Assembly (NCBI RefSeq): GCF_017776525.1
Contig: NZ_JACVEW010000001.1
Span: 1 to 64,000 of the forward strand
Direction of reading: 5' to 3'
Length of the DNA stretch: 64,000 nt
Source: Marinobacterium alkalitolerans
Lineage (GTDB): Bacteria; Pseudomonadota; Gammaproteobacteria; Pseudomonadales; Balneatricaceae
Shown: positions 12,699 through 22,122 of the stretch, piece after piece
How positions within the stretch are numbered: the stretch's first letter is position 1
Layout of the letters: each line of letters begins with the position of its first letter
Position numbers and translations under genes: made by a program
Notes under the pieces: model-generated
Database searches by the model: none
Seen by the model: the letters and a program-made list of their open reading frames with translations, nothing else
Told to the model about the DNA's origin: nothing

Positions 12699-12840
12699 TA
12701 TAATACGCCGCCTTCTGTCCCTTAATGGTACGGTATTTTGTCCGGGTACGTTTGGACGCTCCGCCTGAGGCTGCGCCGGTTGTGCAGCCAATAAACATCG
12801 GACAGAAGTTACTTAACTCTGGTAAGAAAGGTTTACCGAT
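12699..12840 (+). promoter_or_regulatory. promoter and structured 5' leader of rpmB-rpmG
   Basis: TATAAT at 12699-12704 is a consensus -10 box; I see no strong -35. If transcription starts near 12711, a leader of about 130 bases precedes rpmB. It can fold: CTTCTGTCC (12712-12720) pairs perfectly with GGACAGAAG (12800-12808), enclosing a small GTCC/GGAC stem (12740-12757) and a GGCTGC/GCAGCC hairpin (12769-12789). This would be a three-way junction ending about 32 bases before the ATG. Autogenous control by a ribosomal protein is a reasonable idea but is inference. Confidence 0.55.
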
Positions 12841-13077
12841 ATGTCTCGAGTTTGCATGGTAACGGGCAAGGGCCCGGTCACCGGGAACAATGTATCCCAC
12901 TCAAACCGTAAAACGCGTCGTCGCTTCCTGCCGAACCTGCACTGGCACCGTTTCTGGGTAGAAAGCGAAAACCGTTTCGTTCGTCTGCGTGTTTCCTCCA
13001 AGGGCATGCGTATCATCGACAAGAAGGGCATCGATGTAGTTCTGGCTGAACTGCGTGCCCGCGGCGAGAAAGTCTGA
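12841..13077 (+). CDS. rpmB: 50S ribosomal protein L28
   Basis: L28 is a small basic protein of the large subunit. The 78 residues match the family end to end: [31 protein letters not shown] and the C-terminal [18 protein letters not shown]. It is followed 12 bases later by rpmG, the usual pair. The gene is read from a promoter near 12700. Confidence 0.98.
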   Translation: MSRVCMVTGKGPVTGNNVSHSNRKTRRRFLPNLHWHRFWVESENRFVRLRVSSKGMRIIDKKGIDVVLAELRARGEKV

Positions 13078-13089
13078 GGAGATTGAATC

Positions 13090-13260
13090 ATGGCTGCTAA
13101 AGGCGCACGCGAGAAGATCCGCCTGGTATCCTCTGCTGGTACCGGTCACTTCTACACTACTGACAAAAACAAGCGTAACACTCCGGACAAGTTCGAATTC
13201 AAGAAATACGACCCGGTTGTTCGCAAGCACGTGATCTACAAGGAAGCCAAGATCAAGTAA
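13090..13260 (+). CDS. rpmG: 50S ribosomal protein L33
   Basis: This 56-residue basic protein reads [17 protein letters not shown] at the N terminus, then [20 protein letters not shown] and [11 protein letters not shown]. That is L33 of the cysteine-free (zinc-independent) type. AGGAG at 13077-13081 provides the ribosome binding site. A terminator follows within 30 bases. Confidence 0.97.
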   Translation: MAAKGAREKIRLVSSAGTGHFYTTDKNKRNTPDKFEFKKYDPVVRKHVIYKEAKIK

Positions 13261-13286
13261 TTGATTCTGGACTGGAGATCCCGGAA

Positions 13287-13320
13287 CCCCGCACTGCCTT
13301 GCGCACTGCGGGGTTTTTTT
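13287..13320 (+). terminator. rho-independent terminator after rpmG
   Basis: CCCCGCA (13287-13293) pairs with TGCGGGG (13307-13313), and seven T residues follow at 13314-13320. It ends the rpmB-rpmG unit. Confidence 0.93.
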
Positions 13321-13353
13321 ATGCTGGCCGTTACCCGCCCGGGTCGTTTAGGA

Positions 13354-13365
13354 TAATGATCATTA
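13354..13365. promoter_or_regulatory. 12-bp palindrome, possible Fur-type operator
   Basis: TAATGATCATTA is a perfect palindrome 19 bases before the start of the DMT transporter. With the preceding bases it reads GATAATGATCATT, which resembles part of the Fur consensus (GATAATGAT plus its inverted copy). The match is incomplete, so the assignment to Fur is tentative. Confidence 0.35.
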
Positions 13366-13384
13366 CACTTGCAGGAGGCTCCAA

Positions 13385-14272
13385 ATGACGTCGTTCCCCC
13401 CGGGCGTGATTCGCTTTGTTCCGCTGATATTTGTGCTGCTGTGGAGTACCGGTTTTATCGGTGCCCGGTTTGGCCTGCCCTACATTGAACCCTTTTACCT
13501 GCTGTTGATTCGCAACCTGCTGACGCTGGGCGTTTTTCTGGGGCTGATACTGCTCTTCCGGGCACGCTGGCTGTCACCGCGACAGGCGCTGCATCAGATG
13601 GTCACGGGGGCGCTGGTACACGGCTGCTATCTGGGCGGTGTGTTTGCGGCCATCAAGTGGCAGCTGCCGGCGGGGGTGACGTCCATTCTGGTCGGCCTGC
13701 AGCCCGTGCTGACAGCGGTGCTGGCCTGGGCCATGCTGGGCCAGGCACTGCAGAAGCGCCAGTGGCTCGGACTGATGCTGGGCCTGGTGGGCGTGGTGCT
13801 GGTGTTGGGCACCGGCCTGCAGCCGGGGCAGTTCGAGTTGCGCTACGAAGCCGTGCTGGCCGCGATGCTGGCGCTGGTGGGGATCTCGGTGGGCACGCTC
13901 TACCAGAAGCGCTTCGGTGCCGGAACGGACCTGCTGACCGGCTCCTTCTATCAATACCTGTCCACGGCACTGATGATGGCGGTGCTGACCTTTGCATTCG
14001 AGCAGCAGCATGTCGAGTGGCATCCGCAGCTCATCGGAGCCCTTCTGTGGCTGGTGTTTGGCCTTTCGGTCAGTGCCATTCTGTTGCTGATGCTGATGAT
14101 CCGGGAAGGGGAGGTATCGCGCGTGGCCAGCTACTTCTATCTGGTACCGCCGGTGACAGCGCTGGAAGCCTGGCTGCTGTTTGATGAGCAGCTGTCCGCC
14201 ATTGCGCTGGGGGGCATGGTGCTGGCCGTGCTGGGCGTCTATCTGGTGCTCCGTACCAGGCCGGCTGCGTAA
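13385..14272 (+). CDS. EamA/DMT family transporter
   Basis: The 295-residue protein is an inner-membrane drug/metabolite transporter with ten predicted helices in two EamA repeats. Typical stretches are LIFVLLWSTGFIGARFGLPYIEPF at the start of repeat one, GVTSILVGLQPVLTAVLAW near residue 100, and LVPPVTALEAWLLFDEQL in repeat two. Substrates of this family (amino acids, metabolites) cannot be read from sequence. GCAGGAGG at 13371-13378 supports the ATG. A palindrome lies in its promoter region. A second DMT gene occurs at 37217-38134. Confidence 0.85.
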   Translation: MTSFPPGVIRFVPLIFVLLWSTGFIGARFGLPYIEPFYLLLIRNLLTLGVFLGLILLFRARWLSPRQALHQMVTGALVHGCYLGGVFAAIKWQLPAGVTSILVGLQPVLTAVLAWAMLGQALQKRQWLGLMLGLVGVVLVLGTGLQPGQFELRYEAVLAAMLALVGISVGTLYQKRFGAGTDLLTGSFYQYLSTALMMAVLTFAFEQQHVEWHPQLIGALLWLVFGLSVSAILLLMLMIREGEVSRVASYFYLVPPVTALEAWLLFDEQLSAIALGGMVLAVLGVYLVLRTRPAA

Positions 14273-14316
14273 GCAGAACCTGATATACTGGCCTGAGTGA
14301 ATAACGAGGAGTTTGC

Positions 14317-15129
14317 ATGCCGGAGTTGCCTGAAGTTGAAACGACCCGGCGCGGTATCGCCCCCCATATTGAACAGCGCCGCGTAAAAGCCCTGCGGGTA
14401 CGTCAGCCCAAACTGCGCTGGCCGGTACCTGCCCAGCTGCCGCAGTGGATCGAAGGGGACTGCATCCAGTCGGTCGAACGGCGGGCCAAGTACCTGTTGC
14501 TGCGCTTCAGTCGCGGCACCCTGATCCTGCATCTGGGCATGTCCGGCAGTTTGCGCATTCAGCCCTGCAACACTGAACCCGGCAAGCACGACCATGTGGA
14601 CCTTGAGCTGGATTCTGGCCAGTTGCTGCGCCTGACAGACCCCCGCCGTTTCGGCGCGGTCCTGTGGCAGGAGAACGGCACGGTCCATCCGCTGCTGGCT
14701 TCTCTGGGACCGGAACCGCTGGACGAGGCCTTTGATGCCGCCTATCTGCAGCGCTGCTGCAAGGGGCGTCGCACCGCCATCAAGGCACTGATCATGAATG
14801 CCGAGATTGTCGTGGGGGTTGGCAATATCTACGCCAACGAAGCCCTGTTCCGTGCCGGGATTGACCCGCGCCGTGCGGCCGGCCGCATCGCGGCGGCACG
14901 TTTGGAAAAGCTGGTGGCTGCGATCAAATCGGTACTGGCCGCGGCGATTGAGCAGGGAGGCACCACCCTGAAGGATTTTGTGGGCGGTGACGGCAAGCCG
15001 GGGTATTTCAAACAGGCGCTGGATGTCTACGGTCGCGGCGGTGAGCCCTGTCACCAGTGTGGTGAGCCGTTGTCTGAAATTCGATTGGGGCAGCGCAGTA
15101 CCGTGTTCTGTCGCCAGTGCCAGCGTTAG
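14317..15129 (+). CDS. mutM: formamidopyrimidine-DNA glycosylase
   Basis: MutM (Fpg) removes 8-oxoguanine and ring-opened purines by glycosylase and lyase action. The 270-residue protein starts [13 protein letters not shown], with Pro2 as the catalytic nucleophile and Glu3 next to it. It continues with the lysine region [31 protein letters not shown] in the helix-two-turn-helix, and a C-terminal zinc finger (CHQCGEP ... CRQCQR). The 5' AACGAGGAG supports the start. The hydrolase gene follows 8 bases later. Confidence 0.97.
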   Translation: MPELPEVETTRRGIAPHIEQRRVKALRVRQPKLRWPVPAQLPQWIEGDCIQSVERRAKYLLLRFSRGTLILHLGMSGSLRIQPCNTEPGKHDHVDLELDSGQLLRLTDPRRFGAVLWQENGTVHPLLASLGPEPLDEAFDAAYLQRCCKGRRTAIKALIMNAEIVVGVGNIYANEALFRAGIDPRRAAGRIAAARLEKLVAAIKSVLAAAIEQGGTTLKDFVGGDGKPGYFKQALDVYGRGGEPCHQCGEPLSEIRLGQRSTVFCRQCQR

Positions 15130-15137
15130 GAGCTGCC

Positions 15138-16052
15138 ATGACTGATCTTGCCGTGTCCCCCCGTATGGACAGTGCCTTCAAGCAGCATCGCACGCTGCTG
15201 CGCCGCAAGCTGGACATCAACCAGCAGCTCAAGCGTCGGCGCTGTGTGTCCATCGGTGACCTGCCGATTCATACCGAGTTCTATGCCAGCCACGAAGAGG
15301 CGCCGCTGCTGCTCTTTGTGCCGGGGATCGGCACCTACAGCGAGCTCTATGCGCAACTGCTTAGCCAGTTGTGCGACCACGGCTTCAATGTGGTGGGGGT
15401 GGATCTGCGCGGGCATGGCTACTCCGGTGGTCCTCGGGGTCAGTACCGGGTTGAAGACGTCATTCAGGATTTGCAGCAAGTGATTGATCACTATCAGCAA
15501 AGCCCTGATCAACCGGTTTATCTCTATGGCTACTCGATCGGGGCCCTGCTCTCGGTGGCGGCGGCCGAGGCGGACCCGCGTATTCAGGCGGTTGCCTGTG
15601 GCACCTTGCTGGTGCCTTCGCTGGCACCGGATATGCTGCACCAGGTGGGCTGGTCCTGGATCTGGGGCAGTGCAATGTTGATGCCGGGCATCGCGCTGCC
15701 GATGCAGAGCTTTATTGATTACGAGCAGCTCCTGGCCGGACATCCTGCCGGCGAAGAGATCAACGCGGACCCGCTGGTGGTATTCGATTATCCGCTGGGG
15801 ACGCTGTCGAGCCTGTTTACCTGGCGGCTGGGCTGCCTGCAGCAGCGTTATCCGTTCCAGGGGCTGATCATCCACGGGGACCGCGACGAGGTACTGCCGC
15901 TGAGTTACTCCGAGCGGGTGCAGGCCACGCTGGCCCATCCGTTTGAACTGCAGAAAGTGGCGGGGGAGGGGCACATGCTGCCCTGGGACCGGCCCGGCCT
16001 GCTGGCGCGCATGATCAGTGACTGGCTCAAGGGCACTGTCACGAAAGCGTAA
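15138..16052 (+). CDS. alpha/beta hydrolase (monoacylglycerol lipase-like)
   Basis: The 304-residue protein has the alpha/beta-hydrolase fold: LLLFVPGIGTYSELYAQLL (oxyanion region), VVGVDLRGHGYSGGPRG, the nucleophile elbow YLYGYSIGALLS (serine near 136), the acid in IIHGDRDEVLPLSYSERV and the histidine in GEGHMLPWDRPGLL. The order and lid region look like serine aminopeptidase S33 / monoacylglycerol lipases. The start at 15138 follows TTAGGAG. It lies 8 bases after mutM and upstream of a PAP2 phosphatase and a glycosyltransferase, which suggests lipid substrates; that is inference. Confidence 0.8.
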   Translation: MTDLAVSPRMDSAFKQHRTLLRRKLDINQQLKRRRCVSIGDLPIHTEFYASHEEAPLLLFVPGIGTYSELYAQLLSQLCDHGFNVVGVDLRGHGYSGGPRGQYRVEDVIQDLQQVIDHYQQSPDQPVYLYGYSIGALLSVAAAEADPRIQAVACGTLLVPSLAPDMLHQVGWSWIWGSAMLMPGIALPMQSFIDYEQLLAGHPAGEEINADPLVVFDYPLGTLSSLFTWRLGCLQQRYPFQGLIIHGDRDEVLPLSYSERVQATLAHPFELQKVAGEGHMLPWDRPGLLARMISDWLKGTVTKA

Positions 16053-16124
16053 GCATGCGTTCATCGGCGTGTCACGCCGGACTGGCCACAATGCCAACCT
16101 GTAGCACAAGACAGGGTGGCTGCC

Positions 16125-16655
16125 ATGAACCGTCTGCAGAAGCTGAATGCCTTCGATACCCGAGCGTTTTACTGGTTCAACGGATATGGACGCTCGACCC
16201 CCGTACTCACCAGCAGTCGCTGGATCTCCCGTATGGGAGACGGCAGCCTCTACCTGCTGCTGGGGCTGGCGCTTGCACTCTGGGAGGCGGAAGACGGCCG
16301 TGCCTTCCTGCAGGCCGGGCTGATTGCCTATGCGATCGAGTTGCCGCTCTATCTGGTCCTCAAGAACACCATTCGACGCGATCGCCCCTGCCATCGGTAC
16401 GCTGGCTTTCAGGCGGCGATTGAGCCGTCCGACAAGTTCAGTTTTCCGTCGGGCCACGCCGCTGCCGCCTTCGTGTTTGCCACCCTGCTGGCCGAGTTCT
16501 ACCCTTCGATTGCACCGCTGGGTTTTGCGCTGGCCACGCTGGTGGGCGGTTCCCGCGTAATGCTGGGGGTACATTACCCCACGGATATTCTGGCCGGTGC
16601 GCTGCTGGGGATGCTTACGGCGGGCCTGGGTATCGGGCTCTGGGAGGTGCTCTGA
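16125..16655 (+). CDS. PAP2-family membrane phosphatase
   Basis: This 176-residue integral membrane protein carries the three PAP2 motifs: KNTIRRDRPC (KX6RP), FPSGHAAAA (PSGH) and SRVMLGVHYPTD (SRX5HX3D). Such enzymes remove phosphate from lipids such as phosphatidic acid, phosphatidylglycerol phosphate or undecaprenyl pyrophosphate. The short length and compact loops fit the bacterial lipid phosphatase group. It overlaps the next gene by one base (TGATG), so the two are almost surely co-translated, hinting at action on a lipid-linked glycan or glycolipid. A GTG at 16116 is an alternative start. Confidence 0.85.
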   Translation: MNRLQKLNAFDTRAFYWFNGYGRSTPVLTSSRWISRMGDGSLYLLLGLALALWEAEDGRAFLQAGLIAYAIELPLYLVLKNTIRRDRPCHRYAGFQAAIEPSDKFSFPSGHAAAAFVFATLLAEFYPSIAPLGFALATLVGGSRVMLGVHYPTDILAGALLGMLTAGLGIGLWEVL

Positions 16656-17698
16656 TGCGGATCCTCTATGGTGTTCAGGCGACCGGCAATGGCCATATCA
16701 CACGTGCACGGGTGCTGCTGCCTGCGCTGCAGGCCGCCGGAGCCGAGGTGGATGTGCTGTTCAGTGGCCGCCCCCGTGAGCGGCTGTTCAATATGGAGCC
16801 CTTTGGCCGCTATACCCACCGCCGGGGGCTGACCTTCATCACTGAGGCGGGACGGGTAAAGTGGTGGCAAACACTGCTGCAAAACCGGCCGGTGGAGCTG
16901 ATGCGTGATATACGGGCACTGGATGTGCGCGGCTATGACCTGGTGCTCAGTGACTTTGAACCGGTGACAGCCTGGGCGGCGCGCCGAGCAGCTGTCCCTT
17001 CGCTTGGCATCGCACACCAGTATGCCTTCCTGTACCCCATCCCGGGGACCGGCTTTTCCCCCTGGCTCAAGCCGTCGATCCGGCTCTTTGCCCCCGTAGA
17101 CGAAGCCGTAGGCCTGCACTGGAGCGCCTTTAACGCACCTATCCTTCCCCCCATGATCGAACCTCTGACAGGCCAGCCGAGCCGCGAAGCGGACAAGGTA
17201 CTGGTATATCTGCCGTTCGAGGCGCGCGACGAGGTGGTGTACTGGCTATCCGGGTTGCCCAAGGTACGCTTTCGTGTGTATTGCAATGTGGATCAGCCGC
17301 GCACAGTCGATAACGTGGAGCTGCTGCCGTTCAGCCGCAGCGGCTTTCAGCAGGACCTGTACACCTGCCGAGGCGTGATCGCCAATGCAGGTTTTGGCCT
17401 GTGCAGCGAAGCGATCCAGGCAGGCAAGAATCTGTTGGTGAAACCCTTGAGCGGTCAGCTGGAGCAGGTGTCCAACGCGGTCGTGCTGGAGCAGATGGGG
17501 CTGGCGCAGGTGATGCCGCGGCTGGGACTTGACCCCATTCGGCATTGGCTGGAGCAGCCGGCGGCCAACCCTGTGCCCTGGCCCAATGTGGCCTCCACAC
17601 TGGCGCGCTGGATTCTGACTGGGCGTCAGGTGCCGCTGGAACAGTTGTCTCGAGAGCTCTGGCAGGATACCCGCGTGCCTGTGATCACACCGGCCTGA
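16655..17698 (+). CDS. MJ1255/VC2487-type glycosyltransferase-like protein
   Basis: The 347-residue protein looks like a GT-B glycosyltransferase of the uncharacterised MJ1255/VC2487 group. The N-terminal domain opens MRILYGVQATGNGHITRARVL, the glycine-histidine loop typical of MurG-like enzymes. It continues with DVLFSGRPRERLF and YDLVLSDFEPVTAWAARR. The C-terminal half has VLVYLPFEARDEVVYWL and the donor-site segment GVIANAGFGLCSEAIQAGKNLL, where MurG-type enzymes bind the nucleotide sugar. No membrane segment is evident. It is translationally coupled to the PAP2 phosphatase. Donor and acceptor are unknown. Confidence 0.75.
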   Translation: MRILYGVQATGNGHITRARVLLPALQAAGAEVDVLFSGRPRERLFNMEPFGRYTHRRGLTFITEAGRVKWWQTLLQNRPVELMRDIRALDVRGYDLVLSDFEPVTAWAARRAAVPSLGIAHQYAFLYPIPGTGFSPWLKPSIRLFAPVDEAVGLHWSAFNAPILPPMIEPLTGQPSREADKVLVYLPFEARDEVVYWLSGLPKVRFRVYCNVDQPRTVDNVELLPFSRSGFQQDLYTCRGVIANAGFGLCSEAIQAGKNLLVKPLSGQLEQVSNAVVLEQMGLAQVMPRLGLDPIRHWLEQPAANPVPWPNVASTLARWILTGRQVPLEQLSRELWQDTRVPVITPA

Positions 17699-18042
17699 GC
17701 AACTGCTGCCTGTACAAATTATTGCGTATGCTGCTGAACGATAATGGCATTTCGGATGCGTGCAGGCGCGTGCTGCTGGAGAGTGCGTGGTGAAGGTGGC
17801 CCTGGCGGCCAGGATCGGATAGGAAATGTGGGGGCCTGAGCGAAAGGGGTGTAATGGTCCGTTACCACACCCCTTCCTCTGGCTTCCTATCCGTGCGGTT
17901 AAGCGGCGTCCTGCCGTGTCGTCCCTCGGTCCTGTACCGCTGCAGGGCCATCCTTGCATTCGTTCCCTGAACAGGAGATCCACGGTTCTAATTATGCGGA
18001 TCAGGGAATTTCTGGATATAGGAATTTTTCCTAATTTTCACT
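17699..18042. other. 344-base intergenic region with nested inverted repeats
   Basis: No convincing gene lies between the glycosyltransferase and the convergent elbB. The region is rich in pairing potential. CCTGG/CCAGG forms a small hairpin at 17801-17813. CGGATAGGAA (17816-17825) pairs with TTCCTATCCG (17884-17893). Nested inside it, AAGGGGTGT (17844-17852) pairs with ACACCCCTT (17867-17875). Further on TAGGAA-TTT-TTCCTA (18019-18033) is followed by ATTTT, a weak rightward terminator candidate. The nested pair looks like a folded RNA of about 80 bases; its identity is unknown. Confidence 0.5.
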
Positions 18043-18696
18043 TCAGGCCATCTGAAGGACTTTATCCACCAGCTTATTGATACCGGCCCCGGCTTCTGAA
18101 ATGGAGCCGGCCAGCATGTATGCAGGCGTGGTGACGACCTTGTTCTCGCTGTCGACCACAATCTGGTCTACGGCACAGGTCTGGTGCTGGCCGCCCATGG
18201 TCTCAATGGCACCGGAGACGCCTTCGTCGTTACCGATGGTGCACTGGATGCCGGTGCCCAGCAGCTTGGGAGTCAGCGCAGGTGTGATACAGATCAGGCC
18301 GACCGGCTTGCCGGCTTCATGGATGGCGCGGGCAAAACGAACCAGGTCAGCATTCAGGCTGCAGTCGGCCCCCTTGACCGCGAAATCACTCAGGTTCTTG
18401 GCGGCACCGAAGCCTCCCGGGATGATCAGAGCATCGAACTCGTTCGGGTCAGCCGTGGCCAGGTCCTGGATCTCCCCGCGTGCCAGTCGGGCCGCTTCCA
18501 CCAGCACATTGCGGGTTTCACCTTCAGCGACTTCGCCGGTCAGATGGTTGATGACATGCATCTGGTCGATATTGGGGGCAAAGCACTGGTACTTCACGCC
18601 GTGGTGCTCAAGGCGGAGAAACGTCAGAACGGACTCGTAGATCTCGGAGCCGTCAAACACACCACTTCCGGACAGAATCACTGCAACTTTATTCAT
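18043..18696 (-). CDS. elbB: isoprenoid biosynthesis glyoxalase ElbB
   Basis: ElbB is a DJ-1/PfpI-superfamily protein with reported glyoxalase activity, named from an effect on isoprenoid (lycopene) yield. The 217 residues match the family: VAVILSGSGVFDGSEIYESVL, YQCFAPNIDQMHVINHLTGE, FDALIIPGGFGAAKNLSDFA with the catalytic glutamate region upstream, and the nucleophile-elbow cysteine in GLICITPALTP. A cytosolic enzyme is expected. It is divergent from hemB-ppk1 across a 189-base region that holds a Pho box. GGAGCAAGCAGAGC lies ahead of the ATG at 18696. Confidence 0.92.
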   Translation of the reverse strand: MNKVAVILSGSGVFDGSEIYESVLTFLRLEHHGVKYQCFAPNIDQMHVINHLTGEVAEGETRNVLVEAARLARGEIQDLATADPNEFDALIIPGGFGAAKNLSDFAVKGADCSLNADLVRFARAIHEAGKPVGLICITPALTPKLLGTGIQCTIGNDEGVSGAIETMGGQHQTCAVDQIVVDSENKVVTTPAYMLAGSISEAGAGINKLVDKVLQMA

Positions 18697-18819
18697 GCTC
18701 TGCTTGCTCCTTGAAAAATGGAACTCAAAAGTGTCGGAACGTGTTGATACGTACCATGTCGAAGTTGTTCAAGATTACGTTAAGATGGAAAGCATTACCA
18801 AATGCATGGTGGCGTGTGA

Positions 18820-19896
<1,077 letters not shown>

Positions 19897-19944
19897 TAGA
19901 AGTGGATGCAGATGGACGACAGCTTGAATCCAGGAGGCGATACG

Positions 19945-22122
19945 ATGAACGACAACATACAGGAACCGGCCTTTCAGCCGGAGCAGCAGGAAGCCACCGC
20001 CGCGCTGGTGGAGAGCCGCGAGATTCTGCCAACGATCGACCCGATTGAAGAAGTACCGGTCGATCTCAAGGCACCTGAGCTGTATATCAACCGTGAGCTG
20101 AGCCATCTGCAGTTTAACGTGCGCGTACTGGAGCAGGCGCTGGACGAAAGCTATCCCCTGCTTGAGCGGCTGATGTTCCTGCTGATTTTTTCCAGCAACC
20201 TGGACGAGTTTTTCGAAATTCGGGTGGCGGAGCAGTTGCGTCAGCTCAAGTACGGGCGTGAAGCCGTGGGGCCGGATGCGATGCATCCGCAGAAGGTGCT
20301 CGACAAGATCAGCGAGATCTGCGCCGTCAACGTGGACCGTCAGTACAAGATTCTGAACGAGATCATGTTCCCGGCGCTGGAAGCGGAAGATATCAAGTTC
20401 CTGCGCCGTGCCGACTGGACCGATGCCCAGCGGGAGTGGGTCAAGGAGTATTTTGAAGACCAGTTGCTGCCGGTGATCAGCCCCATCGGGCTGGATCCGT
20501 CGCATCCCTTCCCGCGGCTGGTCAACAAGAGTCTGAACTTCATCGTCGAGCTGGACGGCAAGGATGCGTTCGGCCGTGAAACCGGCATGGCGATCATCCC
20601 GGCGCCGCGCTCCCTGCCGCGCCTGATTCGGCTGCCGGACGAGCTGTGCGATGGCGGTGACAACCTGATCTTCCTGTCGTCCATCATCCACGAATTTGCC
20701 GAAGAGCTGTTCCCCGGCATGAAGGTGGACGGCTGCTTCCAGTTCCGTATTACCCGTAACGCGGACCTGAGCTTTGATTTTGAAGAGATCGAAGACCTGG
20801 CCCGCGCCCTGCGGGGCGAGCTGCATTCGCGCAAGTTCGGTGATGCCGTCCGCCTTGAGGTGGACAGCCGGACCCCGGCGGAGCTGATCAGTTTCCTGCA
20901 GGCGGAGTTCAATCTGCCGGACAGCCATGTGTATCGCGTTAACGGCCCGGTCAACCTGACCCGTCTGATGGCCGTGCGTGATCTGGTCGAGCGGCCGGAC
21001 CTGCGCTGGAAGCCCTTTACGCCGGGCATGCCCAACAAGCTGAAAAACACCGAGGATATCTTTGCGGTCCTGCGCAAGAACGACCAGCTGCTGCAGCACC
21101 CCTTCCAGTCGTTTACGCCGGTCGTCGATCTGCTGCGTCAGGCGGCCAAGGATCCTCAGGTGGTGGCGATCAAGCAGACGCTGTACCGCACCGGCGTCAA
21201 GTCCGATATCGTCAACGCGCTGGTGGAAGCGGCGCGCAACGGCAAGGAAGTCACCGTGGTGATCGAGCTGCGGGCCCGTTTTGACGAAGAGAGCAACCTG
21301 CAGCTGGCCAGCCGCCTGCAGGAAGCAGGCTGCCTCGTGGTATATGGCGTGGTGGGCTACAAGACCCATGCCAAGATGATGCTGGTGGTACGCCGGGAGG
21401 GCGCAGATCTGGTGCGCTACAGTCACCTGGGCACCGGGAACTACCACTCGGGCACGGCGCGCCTGTACACGGACTACAGCTACATGACCGCCGATGATGA
21501 AGTCGGGGAAGATGTACACAAGATCTTCCAGCAGCTCACCGGCATGGGCAAAATCCAGAAACTGCAAAAACTCTACAACGCGCCCTTTACCCTGCATGCC
21601 AAGATGCTGGACCTGATCCAGAACGAAATTCGCAATGTGAAGGCGGGCAAAAAGGGTCACATCATCATCAAGGTGAATGGGCTGACCGAACCCAAGCTGA
21701 TTCGGGCGCTGTATGAAGCCTCCCAGGCCGGTGTTCAAATCGATCTGATTATCCGAGGCATGTGTCGCCTGCGCCCGGGGCTGGAAGGCATCTCCGACAA
21801 TATCCGCGTGCGCTCCATTATCGGCCGTTTCCTGGAGCACACCCGCATCTACTGGTTCGCCAACGAAGGCGGCAAGCCGGTCGTGATCGGGTCCAGTGCC
21901 GACTGGATGGAGCGCAACATGCTCAACCGTGTCGAAACCGGCTTTGAACTGTTCGGCAAGCATGCCGAGCGCATTCGTAATGAGCTGGAATACTACCTGC
22001 GAGATAACGTCCAGGCCTGGGAGCTGCACTCCGATGGCAGCTACAGCCTGGTGCAGCCGGCCGAAAGTGAAGAGCGGGTCAGCGCCCAGCAGAAGCTGCT
22101 GGACGATCTGGCCCTGTTCTGA
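19945..22122 (+). CDS. ppk1: polyphosphate kinase 1
   Basis: PPK1 reversibly polymerises the gamma phosphate of ATP into polyphosphate, usually at the membrane. The 725-residue protein has the N-terminal helical domain ([34 protein letters not shown]), the head domain, and two catalytic domains. The phosphorylated histidine lies in [15 protein letters not shown], followed by [21 protein letters not shown]. The last domain contains [11 protein letters not shown] and [16 protein letters not shown] at 19931-19936 decides the start. It probably shares the Pho-boxed promoter with hemB. It stops one base before the stop of the convergent SDR gene. Confidence 0.96.
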   Translation: MNDNIQEPAFQPEQQEATAALVESREILPTIDPIEEVPVDLKAPELYINRELSHLQFNVRVLEQALDESYPLLERLMFLLIFSSNLDEFFEIRVAEQLRQLKYGREAVGPDAMHPQKVLDKISEICAVNVDRQYKILNEIMFPALEAEDIKFLRRADWTDAQREWVKEYFEDQLLPVISPIGLDPSHPFPRLVNKSLNFIVELDGKDAFGRETGMAIIPAPRSLPRLIRLPDELCDGGDNLIFLSSIIHEFAEELFPGMKVDGCFQFRITRNADLSFDFEEIEDLARALRGELHSRKFGDAVRLEVDSRTPAELISFLQAEFNLPDSHVYRVNGPVNLTRLMAVRDLVERPDLRWKPFTPGMPNKLKNTEDIFAVLRKNDQLLQHPFQSFTPVVDLLRQAAKDPQVVAIKQTLYRTGVKSDIVNALVEAARNGKEVTVVIELRARFDEESNLQLASRLQEAGCLVVYGVVGYKTHAKMMLVVRREGADLVRYSHLGTGNYHSGTARLYTDYSYMTADDEVGEDVHKIFQQLTGMGKIQKLQKLYNAPFTLHAKMLDLIQNEIRNVKAGKKGHIIIKVNGLTEPKLIRALYEASQAGVQIDLIIRGMCRLRPGLEGISDNIRVRSIIGRFLEHTRIYWFANEGGKPVVIGSSADWMERNMLNRVETGFELFGKHAERIRNELEYYLRDNVQAWELHSDGSYSLVQPAESEERVSAQQKLLDDLALF

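Noticed and set aside
16058-16075. Possible Pho box before the PAP2 gene (CGTTCAT-CGGC-GTGTCAC)
   Set aside because: Each half matches only five of seven consensus bases; chance is a sufficient explanation.
15126-16574. 482-residue minus-strand open frame
   Set aside because: It is opposite the hydrolase and PAP2 genes, both with complete catalytic motifs.
17826-18080. 84-residue plus-strand frame in the intergenic region
   Set aside because: No ribosome binding site, no recognisable sequence, and it runs into the antisense of elbB; the region has RNA-like structure instead.
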